From VAZQ01 sp963840535 (GTDB lineage: Bacteria; Pseudomonadota; Alphaproteobacteria; Rhizobiales; Xanthobacteraceae), in contig CAWIZJ010000042.1 of the NCBI GenBank assembly GCA_963840535.1, positions 3,874 through 67,873 on the forward strand: a stretch of DNA of 64,000 bases, written 5' to 3'. The notes beneath the pieces were generated by a model. The model worked only from the letters and a program-made list of their open reading frames with translations, did no database searches and had not been told where the DNA came from. The number at the start of each line of letters is the position of its first letter. Positions within the stretch are counted from its first letter, which is position 1. Made by a program: the position numbers and the translations under genes. Positions 36,762 to 46,047 of this stretch are shown here, in pieces.

Positions 36762-37787
36762 ATGAAATCGACCACGCTCGCCCTGGGGATGCTCACCTGC
36801 GCTTTGATGCTGCCCGGCACACCCGGACATTCGCAGACCGTCCTCAACGTGAACGCCTGGGTCCCGCCTTCCCATCTGCTGGTGGCGGACGTGACCATGC
36901 CGCTCTGCAAGGACATGGAGCAGGCGACACAGGGGCGAGTGAAGTGCAACCTGCTGCCCAAGGCAGTGGTGGCGCCGCCGCAGACGCTCGATGCGGTCAA
37001 GGACGGCCTCGCCGACCTGTCGTTCATCGTGCACGGTTACACCCCCGGCCGCTTCGCGCTCACCGACGTTGCCGAATTCCCGTTCATGGGCGACACCTCG
37101 GAGGCGGTCTCGGTCGCCTATCAGCGCCTCTACGACAAGGTCCTGGCCAAGCAGGACGAGCACAAGGGTGTGCACGTGCTCGCGGTGTTCACCCATGGTC
37201 CCGGTCAGATCTACAACACCAAGCGTCCGGTGACCTCGCTCAAGGACCTCGAGGGCCTCAAGATCCGCGTTGGTGGCGGCCTGGTGAACGAGGTCGCCAA
37301 GGCGCTCGGCACGGTGCCGATGCTCAAGCCGGCTCCCGAAAGCTACGAGTTGTTGAGCCAGGGCGTTGCCGACGGGCTGTTCTTTCCCAAGGAGTTGCCG
37401 ATCTCGTTCAAGCTGATTCCGCTCATCAAGCACGTCACCTATGTGCCGGGTGGGCTCTACAATGTCAGCTTCGCCCTGGTCATGAACCCGGCGAAATGGA
37501 GCCAGATCTCGGAAGCCGACCGCGCCGCCATCAACAAGCTGTCCGGCGAGGCACTGGCACGGCGCGCCGGACAGGCCTGGGATGCGACCGATGCCAAGGG
37601 CGAGAAGGCGGTACGCGATGCCAACATTCCGGTCGTGATCGCGAACGACCAATTCGTCGCCGAGATCAAGTCCAAGACCGCTGGGCTCGAACAGGCCTGG
37701 TTCGACAAGGTCAAGGCCAAGGGTGTCGACGGCGCCGCAGCGCTCGCCGCATTGCGCAGCGACATTGCCGCGGCTGCCAAGAAGTAG
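36762..37787 (+). CDS. TRAP transporter substrate-binding protein (DctP family)
   Basis: 341-residue periplasmic receptor. Signal peptide LGMLTCALMLPGTPGHSQ, then VLNVNAWVPPSHLLVADVTMPLCKDMEQATQGRVKCNLLP. The conserved ligand-anchoring Arg is in GLKIRVGGGLVNEVAKALG. GGAGGAAAGG precedes the ATG at 36762. TRAP systems import carboxylates with a sodium gradient. The genes for the small and large permeases follow at once, so this is a complete system and the receptor is probably the most abundant product (a stem-loop follows it). Confidence 0.93.
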   Translation: MKSTTLALGMLTCALMLPGTPGHSQTVLNVNAWVPPSHLLVADVTMPLCKDMEQATQGRVKCNLLPKAVVAPPQTLDAVKDGLADLSFIVHGYTPGRFALTDVAEFPFMGDTSEAVSVAYQRLYDKVLAKQDEHKGVHVLAVFTHGPGQIYNTKRPVTSLKDLEGLKIRVGGGLVNEVAKALGTVPMLKPAPESYELLSQGVADGLFFPKELPISFKLIPLIKHVTYVPGGLYNVSFALVMNPAKWSQISEADRAAINKLSGEALARRAGQAWDATDAKGEKAVRDANIPVVIANDQFVAEIKSKTAGLEQAWFDKVKAKGVDGAAALAALRSDIAAAAKK

Positions 37788-37805
37788 GGCTCCCGACACG
37801 GCCGT

Positions 37806-37839
37806 CGCGGCACCGCCCGAGACCTCCGGGCGTGCCGCG
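37806..37839 (+). other. Stem-loop between TRAP receptor and permease genes
   Basis: CGCGGCAC-C-GCCCG (37806-37819) pairs with CGGGCGTGCCGCG (37827-37839) around a 7-nt loop, with one bulged C. There is no T-run, so it is not a complete terminator. Such hairpins after binding-protein genes usually stabilise the upstream mRNA or attenuate permease expression. Confidence 0.6.
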
Positions 37840-37871
37840 GCGGTGTGCGGTCGACGGGTCGGAGGGGTTCC

Positions 37872-38382
37872 ATGATCGATGGCGGGGAGCAGCCGCTCGG
37901 GCTCTTCGACCGCATCGTCGCGCCGGCGCTCGGGTACTTCGCCGCGCTGGTGCTGTTCGGTCTGATGGCCCTGACCTGCGCGGACGTTGTCGGTCGCTAC
38001 TTTCTCGGCATGCCGATCTCCGGCGCCTTCGAGATGACGGAGATGCTGCTGGCGTCGCTCATCTTCGCCGGTCTGCCGCTGGTGACGCTGCGAAACGATC
38101 ACATCACCGTCGATCTGCTCGACCCGGTCGTTCCGGACTGGCTGTTTCCGCATCCAGCACGTCGTCGCCTGCCTGATCGGCTTTGCCGCAACGTCCTACC
38201 TTGCATGGCGGCTGTGGCTGCGCGCCATCGGGATGGACCGCGCCGGCGAGACCACGGCGCAACTGAAGTTCAAGCTGGCCTATCTGACCTACGGGATGAG
38301 CATTCTGATGGCGCTCACGGCGCTGGCAATGCTGGTGCTCCTGTTCCGGCGCCCCACTCGCCATGCCATCGCGCAGGCCTAG
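37872..38382 (+). CDS. TRAP transporter small permease (DctQ family), frameshifted
   Basis: About 169 residues, four membrane helices: LGYFAALVLFGLMALTCADVVGRYF, MTEMLLASLIFAGLPLV, VVACLIGFAATSYLAWRLW and SILMALTALAMLVLLF. DVVGRYFLGMPISGAFEMTEML and RNDHITVDLLDP are family signatures. One extra T in the TTT at about 38144 splits it (DWLF to RIQHVVACLIG). It spans the inner membrane and couples receptor to the large permease, whose ATG follows 3 bp after this stop. Confidence 0.85.
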
Positions 38383-38385
38383 ATC

Positions 38386-39679
38386 ATGCTCGACGCGCTG
38401 ATCGGGTTCGCTGCCTTCCTGGTGCTCGCCTTTCTGCGCGTCCCGATGGCGTTCGCCATGGGCATCGTCGGGTTCTTCGGCGTCGCCTACAAGCTCAACT
38501 TCAACGTCGCCTCGGCGATGATCGCGCAGGTGACCTACGAGACCGGGCTCGCCTACACGCTGTCCGTCATCCCGCTGTTCATCCTGATGGGCAATTTCGT
38601 CGCCCACGCGCGCATGTCGGAGGAGCTCTATCAGGCGGCCTACTGCTTCCTCGGGCATCGGCGCGGCGGGCTCGCCATGTCGACGGTGGTCGCGTGCGCC
38701 GGCTTCGGTGCCATCTGTGGCTCCTCGATCGCCACCGCGGCGACCTTCACCAAGGTGGCCTATCCGTCGATGCGCAAGTATCGCTACAAGGACACGCTCG
38801 CCGCCGGTTCGATTGCCGCCGGCGGCACGCTCGGCATTCTCATTCCGCCGTCGGTCGTCATGGTGATCTACGGCATCATGACCGAGACCAGCATCGGCAA
38901 GCTGTTCGTCGCCGGCGTCATCCCCGGGGTCGTAGCCACCGTCTTGCTGTGCCTCGCGGTGATGTGGATCACCTGGCGCGATCCCGATGCCGGCCCGCCG
39001 GCGGAGCCGCATTCCTGGCGGGAGCGCCTCGACGGCGATCAAGAACGTCTGGGCGGTGGTAGCGCTGTTCCTGCTCGTCATCGGCGGCATCTATGTCGGT
39101 GCATTCACCGCCACCGAGGGTGCCGGCATCGGCGCCGGCGGCGCGTTCCTGTTCGCCTTGGCGCGTCGCGTGCTGACCTGGCGGATGCTGATCGACGTGC
39201 TGATCGAAAGCGCGCGCACCACGTCGATGCTGTTCATGATCCTGATCGGCGCGCTGCTGTTCGCCAACTTCGTGAACTACACGACGATGCCGGCCGACCT
39301 GAGGAGCTTCGTCACCCAGTTCAACGTCCACCCGACCTTGGTGATCGCCGCCATCTGCCTGATCTATGTCGTGCTCGGAACGGCCATGGAGGAGCTCTCC
39401 ATGATCCTCCTGACCGTACCGCTGTTCTTTCCCGTGATCACCGGGCTGGGCTACGACGCGATCTGGTTCGGCATTCTGGTGGTGATCGTGGTGCAGATCG
39501 GCATGATCAGCCCGCCGGTCGGAATGAACATCTTCGTGGTGAAGAATTCGATTCGACACCTCTCCATCGCCGACGTGTTCCGCGGCGTAACGCCTTTCAC
39601 CGTGGCCCTCGTTGCAATGCTGGCGCTGATCGTCGCCGTTCCCGGCCTGGCGACCTGGCTTCCGAGCTTCATGCGGTGA
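38386..39679 (+). CDS. TRAP transporter large permease (DctM family), frameshifted
   Basis: About 430 residues with around a dozen hydrophobic helices, the ion-coupled transport channel of the TRAP system. Typical segments: FGAICGSSIATAATFTKVAYPSMRKYRY, AGGTLGILIPPSVVMVIYGI, VNYTTMPADLRSF and QIGMISPPVGMNIFVVKNSI. An extra base near 39030 splits the gene (SWRERL to TAIKNVWAVV). The stop (TGA 39677-39679) overlaps the GTG start of the P450 gene by 4 bp, so the P450 is translated with the transporter. Confidence 0.87.
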
Positions 39680-40987
39680 GCACGGGCAGACAGGCGGAGG
39701 CGCAGGCTCTTCGGCAGGCCGCGCTCGGCTTCGACCTGAAGCGGCTCGATGCGGCGTTTCTCGCCGATCCGTTTCCGCTCTACCGGGCGCTGCGCGAGCA
39801 TGATCCGGTTCATCGGATGCCGGACGGATCGTATTTTCTCAGCCCGCTACGACGACTGCGCGGCGGTCTATCGCGATGCCGGGACCTGGAGCTCGGACAA
39901 GAAGGTCGATTTCCGGCCCAACTTCGGCGAGAGCTCGCTCTACGAGCACCACACGACGAGCCTCGTGTTCAACGATCCGCCCTACCATACCCGGGTGCGC
40001 AAGCTGCTGGCTCCCGCCTTCACGCCGCGTGCGCTCGAGGCGTTGCGGCCGCGCATCGAGGCTCTGGTGGACCGGCTGCTCGATCGCGCCGCCGCGGCGG
40101 GAGGCATGGATCTGATCGCCGACTTTGCCGCCGCGATTCCGCTCCAGCTCGTCGGTGACATGCTGGGCGTGCCTGCGGGCGAGCGCGGCACCGCTGCGGG
40201 ACTGGTCGCTCGCGATCCTGGGTGCGCTCGAGCCGGTGCTGACCGCCGAGCAGTTCGAGCACGGCACCCGGGCGGTGGACGAGTTCAAGGGCTATCTGCG
40301 CGATCTCGTGGCCCGCCGCAGGCGCGAGACGGGCCTGGACGAGGGCGAGATCCTGTCCAAGCTGATCGTCGCCAGCACCCCCACCCTTTCCCTCCCCCGC
40401 GAGCGGGGGAGGGAAAGGGAGGGGGCTTACGGCCGACCGCAGGACGGCCTGAGCGAGCTCGAGCTCCTGCACAATTGCATATTCGTTCTCAACGCCGGGC
40501 ACGAGACCACCACCAATCTCATCGGCAATGGCGTCGATCTGCTGATCCGCAATCCCGACGCCATGGACGATCTGCGCGCGCATCCCGAGCTGATCGGGAC
40601 GCGCGGTGGAGGAATTTCTGCGCATGGAAAGCTCGAACCAGCTCGGCAACCGGCGTGCCGCCAGGGACACCGTGCTCGCCGGCGTCGCGATGCCGCAAGG
40701 CACCTACGTCCACATCGGGATCGGCGCCGCCAACCGCGATGGCGCGCAGTTTCCCGAGCCGGACCGCCTCGACATTCGCCGCGATCCCAACCGGCACCTC
40801 GCGTTCGGCTACCGGGATCCACGTTTGCGCAGGGATGTCGCTCGCCCGCATGGAGGCGCAAGTTGCGATTGGCGCGCTGGTGCGGCGCTTTGCGACCATC
40901 GAGCGCGCGGGCGAGTTCGTGCGCGGGGGCCGTGCCCGCTTCCGCGGTTTTCTGCGTTATCCGTTGCGGCTGGCCCAATCAAGTTAG
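39676..40987 (+). CDS. Cytochrome P450, frameshifted four times, with palindromic insert
   Basis: About 435 residues after joining five frame segments, each shift being one extra base (near 39846, 40184, 40601 and 40815). Heme-thiolate loop FGYGIHVCAGMSLARMEAQ gives the Cys ligand; the I-helix oxygen motif is LNAGHETTTNLIGNG and the K-helix ExxR is in VEEFLRMESSNQLGNRR. Domain order is normal for a bacterial CYP of about 410 residues. The extra length is an in-frame segment TPTLSLPRERGREREGAYG just before the I helix, encoded by a palindrome. Redox partner not visible. It starts at GTG 39676 overlapping the TRAP permease stop, so the transported substrate may be hydroxylated by it. Confidence 0.85.
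40378..40425. repeat. 48-bp palindromic element inserted in frame in the P450 gene
   Basis: Two 23-base arms (40378-40400 and 40403-40425) around a GA centre match at all but one position; the inner 17 bases are perfect. The sequence is made of C-rich and G-rich runs (CCCTTTCCCTCCCCCGC and its complement). It encodes LSLPRERGREREG in the P450 frame without a stop, like REP-derived or Rickettsia-palindrome-type elements that sit inside genes. It lies between the H- and I-helix regions, where P450s tolerate insertions. Confidence 0.85.
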
Positions 40988-41027
40988 GGCCAAGGTGGGG
41001 TAGCTCTCACCGCGGCGGTCGTTACGC

Positions 41028-42962
41028 TCAATTCCAGGTTCGCACCGCCCGATAGGCACGCAACAGCTCGCGATCGAGCTCCGTTCGAGCGCCGCCGACC
41101 AGCGGCGTGGCGTGGACGAACCAGGACGTGCCATCCGCGATGCGGATGGCGAATGTACTGGTGTCCGCCGTGCGTGGCCCCTCGGAATCGGGCGGCATCT
41201 TGCGCTGCCACGATCCCGTGTGCCAGATCTCGGTTCCGCTGCCGGTATCGCGAAGACGGACGCCGAGACCATACCAGACCGGGTAGCTGGTCTTCCCGTA
41301 GGTCTTGCCGGTCATGTCCAGCATCCAGTCCCGCGCTTTCACGCCGAGTTGCGTGCCCGCCGGATCGAGCTGCTCGAGGAACGCCAGATAGTCGGCGCCG
41401 TTCATGCGCCAGCCGCCGTACGACGACATGACGCGCCATGCAGGTTCGAGCGCGCCGGCGGCACCCGCAGGTTTCAGCACGGCGTCGCGGCAATAGTCCT
41501 CGTAGGATCGGCCCGTCGCTTCCTCGATCACCGCACCGAGAACGAGATAGCCCGGCATTCGAGTACGCGAATTCCTTGCCGGGGTCGTGGACGAGCTTGG
41601 CGCCGAACACCCTTGTCAGATATGGCGGTTTCGGGGGCACCCGCGTCGAATGGTCGGCCAGGTAGGACCTGAGGTTGCGTCCCGTCGCCGGGTCTCCCCC
41701 GTCGTCCGCGCTTCCGAACCCGCCGCGATGCGTGAGCAGCTGCGCAATGGTCGCCTGCTCGGTCCGCGGGTCTGCAGGCCTGCCGTTCGCCCGAAAGAAC
41801 TTCGCAAGTGCATTCGCCAGCGGCGTCTCGAGCGACAGCCGACCGTCGCGCACGAGGGTCGCAATGCAGGCGCCGGTGACGGCCTTGGACAGGCTTGCAA
41901 GATGATAGGCCCCGTCCGGATCGGCTCCGCCGACTGCTCCGCGATGAACGACCCGACCATTGCGCCGCACCACGATGACCGCCTTCGCAATCCTGTGCTT
42001 TGCCGCCCAGGCCGTCAGCACCTGCGTGAACGCTTCCGGCCGGTCGGCGAGCGTGGTTTCCGCGGATTCAAGAACTGCTGCGCTCGCATCGAAACCGCAG
42101 CATGCGCGCAGCCACTGCTCGAGCACCGGTCGCCATGCGGCGGGGTTGCCGGTGAAGCTCGGGTGGCCATCGGTCTTGTACGGCGGAAGCTGGACGAAGC
42201 GTCCGCTGCCGCCCCGGGCGACGAATCCCTCGAACCAGGCGCGCGGGGCTTGCTTGCCCCAGTACCTGTCGTTCTCGCTGTACAGCCACAACGTCGGGAT
42301 CCTGGCGGTCGCCCCGTAGGAGGCGAACAATCCGGCCAGCAGATCCTCGCGGCAGGGACGCTCGGGCCGCGTGTCCGGCGCTCCTCCTCCGCCGCCGGCG
42401 AAGTTGACGGCGGCCGTCACGCCCGGGATGTTCTTCGCCGCCACCGCGATCGCGGTTGTCCCACCGAAGGACTGTCCGACCACCACTCCCCTGGCCGGGA
42501 TCGACGTAGGGCAATGTTTTCGCGTGCTCGATCAGCCTGATCGTTTGGGCGGCCGCCGCCTCGTATGCCGGCGGATAGTTCTTCAACTCGCAGCCGCCCG
42601 AGTGCTCTACATCCGGTCCGCCGGTGGCGCCGTACCCGACCCGGAGCGGAACGAAGACGGCAAACCCTCTCGAGACGAAGTATCGCGCGTTGTCGGCAAT
42701 GGGGTGTGACCCGCAGGTTGGCGTTTCTTTCCCGCTGGGCCGAGCGACCGTGGTTGAGAATCAGAAACGGAGCTTGCGCCCTGGAGTCGTCGCGGAAGAT
42801 GGTGACCTTGATCGAATGCTTGACGGTTCGGCGATCGATGCCCGCAATCTCGACCGGCAGATCGATGGTCTCCTCGACGATGGCGGCGTTGGCATGAGAA
42901 GAGCTGCCTGCCAGAAGAAGGCTGCCCGCCAGCGCGACCAAACTCTTGAAAGACGAAATCAT
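41028..42962 (-). CDS. Exported two-domain hydrolase: dienelactone-hydrolase-like plus class C beta-lactamase-like, frameshifted
   Basis: About 643 residues after joining four segments (extra bases near 42720, 42500 and 41560). A signal peptide is present (LVALAGSLLLAGSSSHANA). The first domain is an alpha/beta hydrolase with nucleophile VVVGQSFGGTT, acid LYSENDRYWG and His in DGHPSF. The second domain (about residue 350 on) is a penicillin-binding-protein/beta-lactamase-type serine hydrolase with HLASLSKAVTG (SxxK), FAYSNAGY (YxN) and WHTGSW (HTG). Esterase or peptidase activity is more likely than antibiotic resistance. It is the last gene of the minus-strand run behind gcvH. Confidence 0.83.
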
Positions 42963-43010
42963 CGAAATGCTTCCTTCCCGGCCTTGCCGTCGCGCGGCGC
43001 ACCTGGCAGG

Positions 43011-43389
43011 TCAATGACCTCCTTCCGACGCCGTCAGTTGCTCGTAGGCCGCTTCGTCGAGCAGGGCTCCGATCTCGGCGGGAGCGGCGATCCTGATCTT
43101 GAACAGCCAGCCGTTGCCGGTCGGTTCCGCATTCACGAGGCCGGGCTCCGCGGCGAGCCTGTCGTTCACCGCGATGACTTCCCCGCCGACCGGTGCGTAG
43201 ACGTCCGATGCGGCCTTTACCGATTCCACCGTTGCCGCGACCGCGCCCTTGTCGAATCGTCGCGCCCACGCTCGGAAGCTCGACGAAAACGAGGTCGCCG
43301 AGCTGCTCCTGCGCGAAAGGGGTGATGCCGACGACCCCGACGTCACCATCGACGCGGAGCCATTCGTGATCCTTGGTGAACTTGAGCAT
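43011..43389 (-). CDS. gcvH: Glycine cleavage system H protein, frameshifted
   Basis: About 125 residues after removing one extra base near 43262 (PSVGAT to FDKGAVAATVESVKAASD). The lipoyl-carrying Lys is in ESVKAASDVYAPVGGEVIAVN, the invariant family motif. The protein shuttles the aminomethyl group from the P protein to the T protein. Start MLKFTKDHEWLRVDGDVGVVGIT is standard. Fourth gene of the leftward gcvPA-gcvPB-gcvT-gcvH operon; the serine hydrolase gene begins 48 bp after its stop. Confidence 0.93.
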
Positions 43390-43406
43390 CCCTCTGCATC
43401 TCCAGG

Positions 43407-44564
43407 CTAGGTTTGGCGGCGTTTGTAGCGTGTCGGAACGAAAGGAAGTTCGGAGACGACGACAGGCAGCCGCCTGCCGCGAACGGCGGCGGACAAACGT
43501 GTCGACGGCATCGCTGCAGCACGCGGAACATAGCCCATGGCGACCGGCGCGTTGAGGCTCGCGCCGAAACCGCCGGATGAGACGGCGCCGGCAGCCGTCG
43601 TATCGTTCTCAGCGAGGAAGAGCGGAGAGCCGCCGCGCACCGGTGCCGGACCCACCGGGCGCAGCCCTACGCGTCGACGCGGTGCGCCGGTCGCAATCTG
43701 CCGCAGGATCGCATCGCTGCCGGGGAATCCGCCGGCGCGCTCGCCCGCCGCCCGCCGCACCCGCGGGATGGCCCACGCCAAGGCAGCCTCGATCGGGGTG
43801 GTCGTCTCGTCGAGGTCGCTTCCGTAGAGACAGAGGCCCGCCTCCAGCCGCAAACCGTCGCGCGCACCGAGACCGGCCGGCGCCACGGCAGGATTTCGCA
43901 GCAGCGCTTCGCAGAGCGTCTGCGCGGCGTCTGCCGGCACGCTGACCTCGAAGCCGTCCTCGCCGGTATAGCCCGATCGCGATACCAGGCAGGCCGCGCC
44001 CAAAATCGTCACGGCGCGGACATCCATGAACACCATCGCGCGAATCTCGGGCGCGAATTCGGCCAGCACGGCCTCCGCCTGCGGTCCCTGCAGCGCGACC
44101 AGCGCGCGGTCGCTCAGCGGATCGATCAGGCAGGAGTCCGACAGGTGCCGGCGCAGGTGCTCCTCGTCGGCCGCCTTGCGCGCTGCGTTGACCACCAGCA
44201 TCAGGTGATCGCCCTGGTTCGAGACCATCAGATCGTCCAGGACCCCGCCGGTGGCGTTCGTGAACAAGGTGTAGCACTGACGCCCGGCGGCAAGTCCGAG
44301 GATGTCGGCGGGCACCAGGGCCTCGAGCGCGCGCGCCGCATCCTGGAGGCGTCCGGATCGGGAACGCAACGCGATCTGTCCCATGTGCGATACGTCGAAC
44401 AGGCCGGCGGCCGCGCGGGTGTGGAGGTGCTCCTTGATGATCCCCGAAGGATACTGCACCGGCATGTCGTAGCCCGCGAACGCGACCATGCGCGCGCCGA
44501 GCCGCACATGCAGGTCGTACAGCGGCGTACGCCTGAGAGGGGCCACGTCTGTCGGTCCGGCCAT
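43407..44564 (-). CDS. gcvT: Glycine cleavage system T protein (aminomethyltransferase)
   Basis: 385-residue tetrahydrofolate-dependent aminomethyltransferase releasing ammonia and methylene-THF. RRTPLYDLHVRLGARMVAFAGYDMPVQYPSGIIKEHLHTR, FDVSHMGQIALRS, YTLFTNATGGVLDDLMVS and RSGYTGEDGFEVSV are all typical, and the folate-site Asp is in the conserved LDDLMV segment. Intact. It begins 19 bp after gcvPB's stop and ends 17 bp before gcvH. Confidence 0.95.
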   Translation of the reverse strand: MAGPTDVAPLRRTPLYDLHVRLGARMVAFAGYDMPVQYPSGIIKEHLHTRAAAGLFDVSHMGQIALRSRSGRLQDAARALEALVPADILGLAAGRQCYTLFTNATGGVLDDLMVSNQGDHLMLVVNAARKAADEEHLRRHLSDSCLIDPLSDRALVALQGPQAEAVLAEFAPEIRAMVFMDVRAVTILGAACLVSRSGYTGEDGFEVSVPADAAQTLCEALLRNPAVAPAGLGARDGLRLEAGLCLYGSDLDETTTPIEAALAWAIPRVRRAAGERAGGFPGSDAILRQIATGAPRRRVGLRPVGPAPVRGGSPLFLAENDTTAAGAVSSGGFGASLNAPVAMGYVPRAAAMPSTRLSAAVRGRRLPVVVSELPFVPTRYKRRQT

Positions 44565-44583
44565 CTGCCGCTCCCGCCTCGTG

Positions 44584-46047
44584 TCAGTCGTCCGCCGCCC
44601 GCTTGCGATCGGTCAGCACCAGCTCGCGGGCGGCCTTCACCTCGTCGAGCCGTCGCGCCGGCATTTCGTGCGGGGCGCTCTTGACCAGTCCGGGATCGCT
44701 CCGCGCTTCGTTCGCGATCGCCCGCATGGCCGCGACAAAGGCGTCGAGGGTGGGCTTGGCCTCGGTTTCGGTCGGCTCGATCATCAGCGCTTCCGGCACG
44801 ATCAACGGGAAATAGTTGGTGGGCGGATGAAAGCCGTAATCGAGCAGCCGCTTGCTCACGTCGAGGGCGCGGACCCCGGTTGCCTCGATCGCGCCCTGAC
44901 AGACGAATTCGTGCATGTTGATGCGGTCGTACGGAACGGTGAAGGTATCGCGCAGGCCCACCCGCAGGTAATTGGCGTTGAGCACGGCGTGCTCGGAATT
45001 GGCGCGCAGTCCCGCGGCGCCATGCTGACGGATGTAGGCATAGGCGCGGACGAACATGCCGAAGTTTCCGAAGAAAGTGGAGACCCGCCCGATCGACTTG
45101 GCCGGCATCGCCAGAACATGGCGCACCGGTCCGCTGTCCTGCACCGTTCCGATGACCGGTCCCGGCAGGTAATCCGCGAGCTTGGCCGACACGCCGACCG
45201 GACCTGATCCCGGTCCGCCGCCGCCGTGCGGAGTGGAGAAGGTCTTGTGCAGATTGAAGTGCATCACGTCGAAGCCGAGATCGCCGGGGCGCACGATGCC
45301 GGCGAGCGCGTTCATGTTGGCGCCGTCGCCATAGACCAGCCCGCCGCAGGCGTGCACCAGGCGCACGACTTCGCCGATCTGCTCCTCGAACAGGCCGAGC
45401 GTGTTCGGATTGGTCATCATGATGCCGGCCACGGTGTCGTCACAGGCGATCCGAACCGCCTCGAGGTCGACATTGCCGCGTGCATCGGAAGGCAGTTCGA
45501 CTGCGGAGAAACCCGCCATGGTGGTCGAGGCCGGGTTGGTGCCGTGGGCGGAGTTGGGGATGAGGATTCGCGTGCGCCTGGTGTCGCCGCGTTCGCGATG
45601 GTAGGCGCGGATCATCAGCAGGCCGGTGAATTCGCCGTGCGCCCCCGCCGCGGGCTGGAGCGACACGCCGGCAAAACCTCCGATCTCGGCCAGCCACTGC
45701 TGCAACTCGAACATCAGCGCGAGATTGCCCTGCGCCGTATCGGGCTCCTGCAGCGGGTGGGCATCCGCGAAGCCGGAGAGCCTTGCGACTTGCTCGTTGA
45801 CCTTCGGGTTGAATTTCATCGTGCAGGAGCCGAGCGGGTAGAAGCCGGAATCCACGCCGAAGTTGCGCTGCGACAGCGCGAGGTAGTGGCGCACGACGTC
45901 GAGCTGCGACAGCTCGGGCAAGCCGCAATCCGCGCGTACCCCCTGCGTCGGCAAGGGCGTCGGGGGAACGTCCGCCGCGGGCAGGTCGATCCCGTGCCGA
46001 TCGGATACGCTCGCCTCGTAGAGGGTCGGGATCTGAACGCGGATCAT
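44584..46047 (-). CDS. gcvPB: Glycine dehydrogenase (decarboxylating) subunit 2
   Basis: 487-residue C-terminal half of the split P protein. The PLP-binding Lys is in FNLHKTFSTPHGGGGPGSGPVG; SFYPLGSCTMKFNPKVNE-like sequence (here GFYPLGSCTMKFNPKVN) and NSAHGTNPAS are also signatures. With subunit 1 it decarboxylates glycine and passes the aminomethyl group to lipoyl-GcvH. ATG 46047 overlaps gcvPA's stop by 4 bp (ATGA), ensuring equal synthesis of both halves. Split P proteins are found in many alphaproteobacteria, Gram-positive bacteria and archaea. Confidence 0.96.
   Translation of the reverse strand: MIRVQIPTLYEASVSDRHGIDLPAADVPPTPLPTQGVRADCGLPELSQLDVVRHYLALSQRNFGVDSGFYPLGSCTMKFNPKVNEQVARLSGFADAHPLQEPDTAQGNLALMFELQQWLAEIGGFAGVSLQPAAGAHGEFTGLLMIRAYHRERGDTRRTRILIPNSAHGTNPASTTMAGFSAVELPSDARGNVDLEAVRIACDDTVAGIMMTNPNTLGLFEEQIGEVVRLVHACGGLVYGDGANMNALAGIVRPGDLGFDVMHFNLHKTFSTPHGGGGPGSGPVGVSAKLADYLPGPVIGTVQDSGPVRHVLAMPAKSIGRVSTFFGNFGMFVRAYAYIRQHGAAGLRANSEHAVLNANYLRVGLRDTFTVPYDRINMHEFVCQGAIEATGVRALDVSKRLLDYGFHPPTNYFPLIVPEALMIEPTETEAKPTLDAFVAAMRAIANEARSDPGLVKSAPHEMPARRLDEVKAARELVLTDRKRAADD

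Noticed and set aside
40378..40425. Intrinsic terminator
   Set aside because: The hairpin is inside a coding frame that continues on both sides, and no T-run follows.
41028..42962. Antibiotic-resistance class C beta-lactamase
   Set aside because: Although SxxK/YxN/HTG motifs occur, the fused domain, signal peptide and length fit the broad serine-hydrolase/esterase family rather than AmpC.
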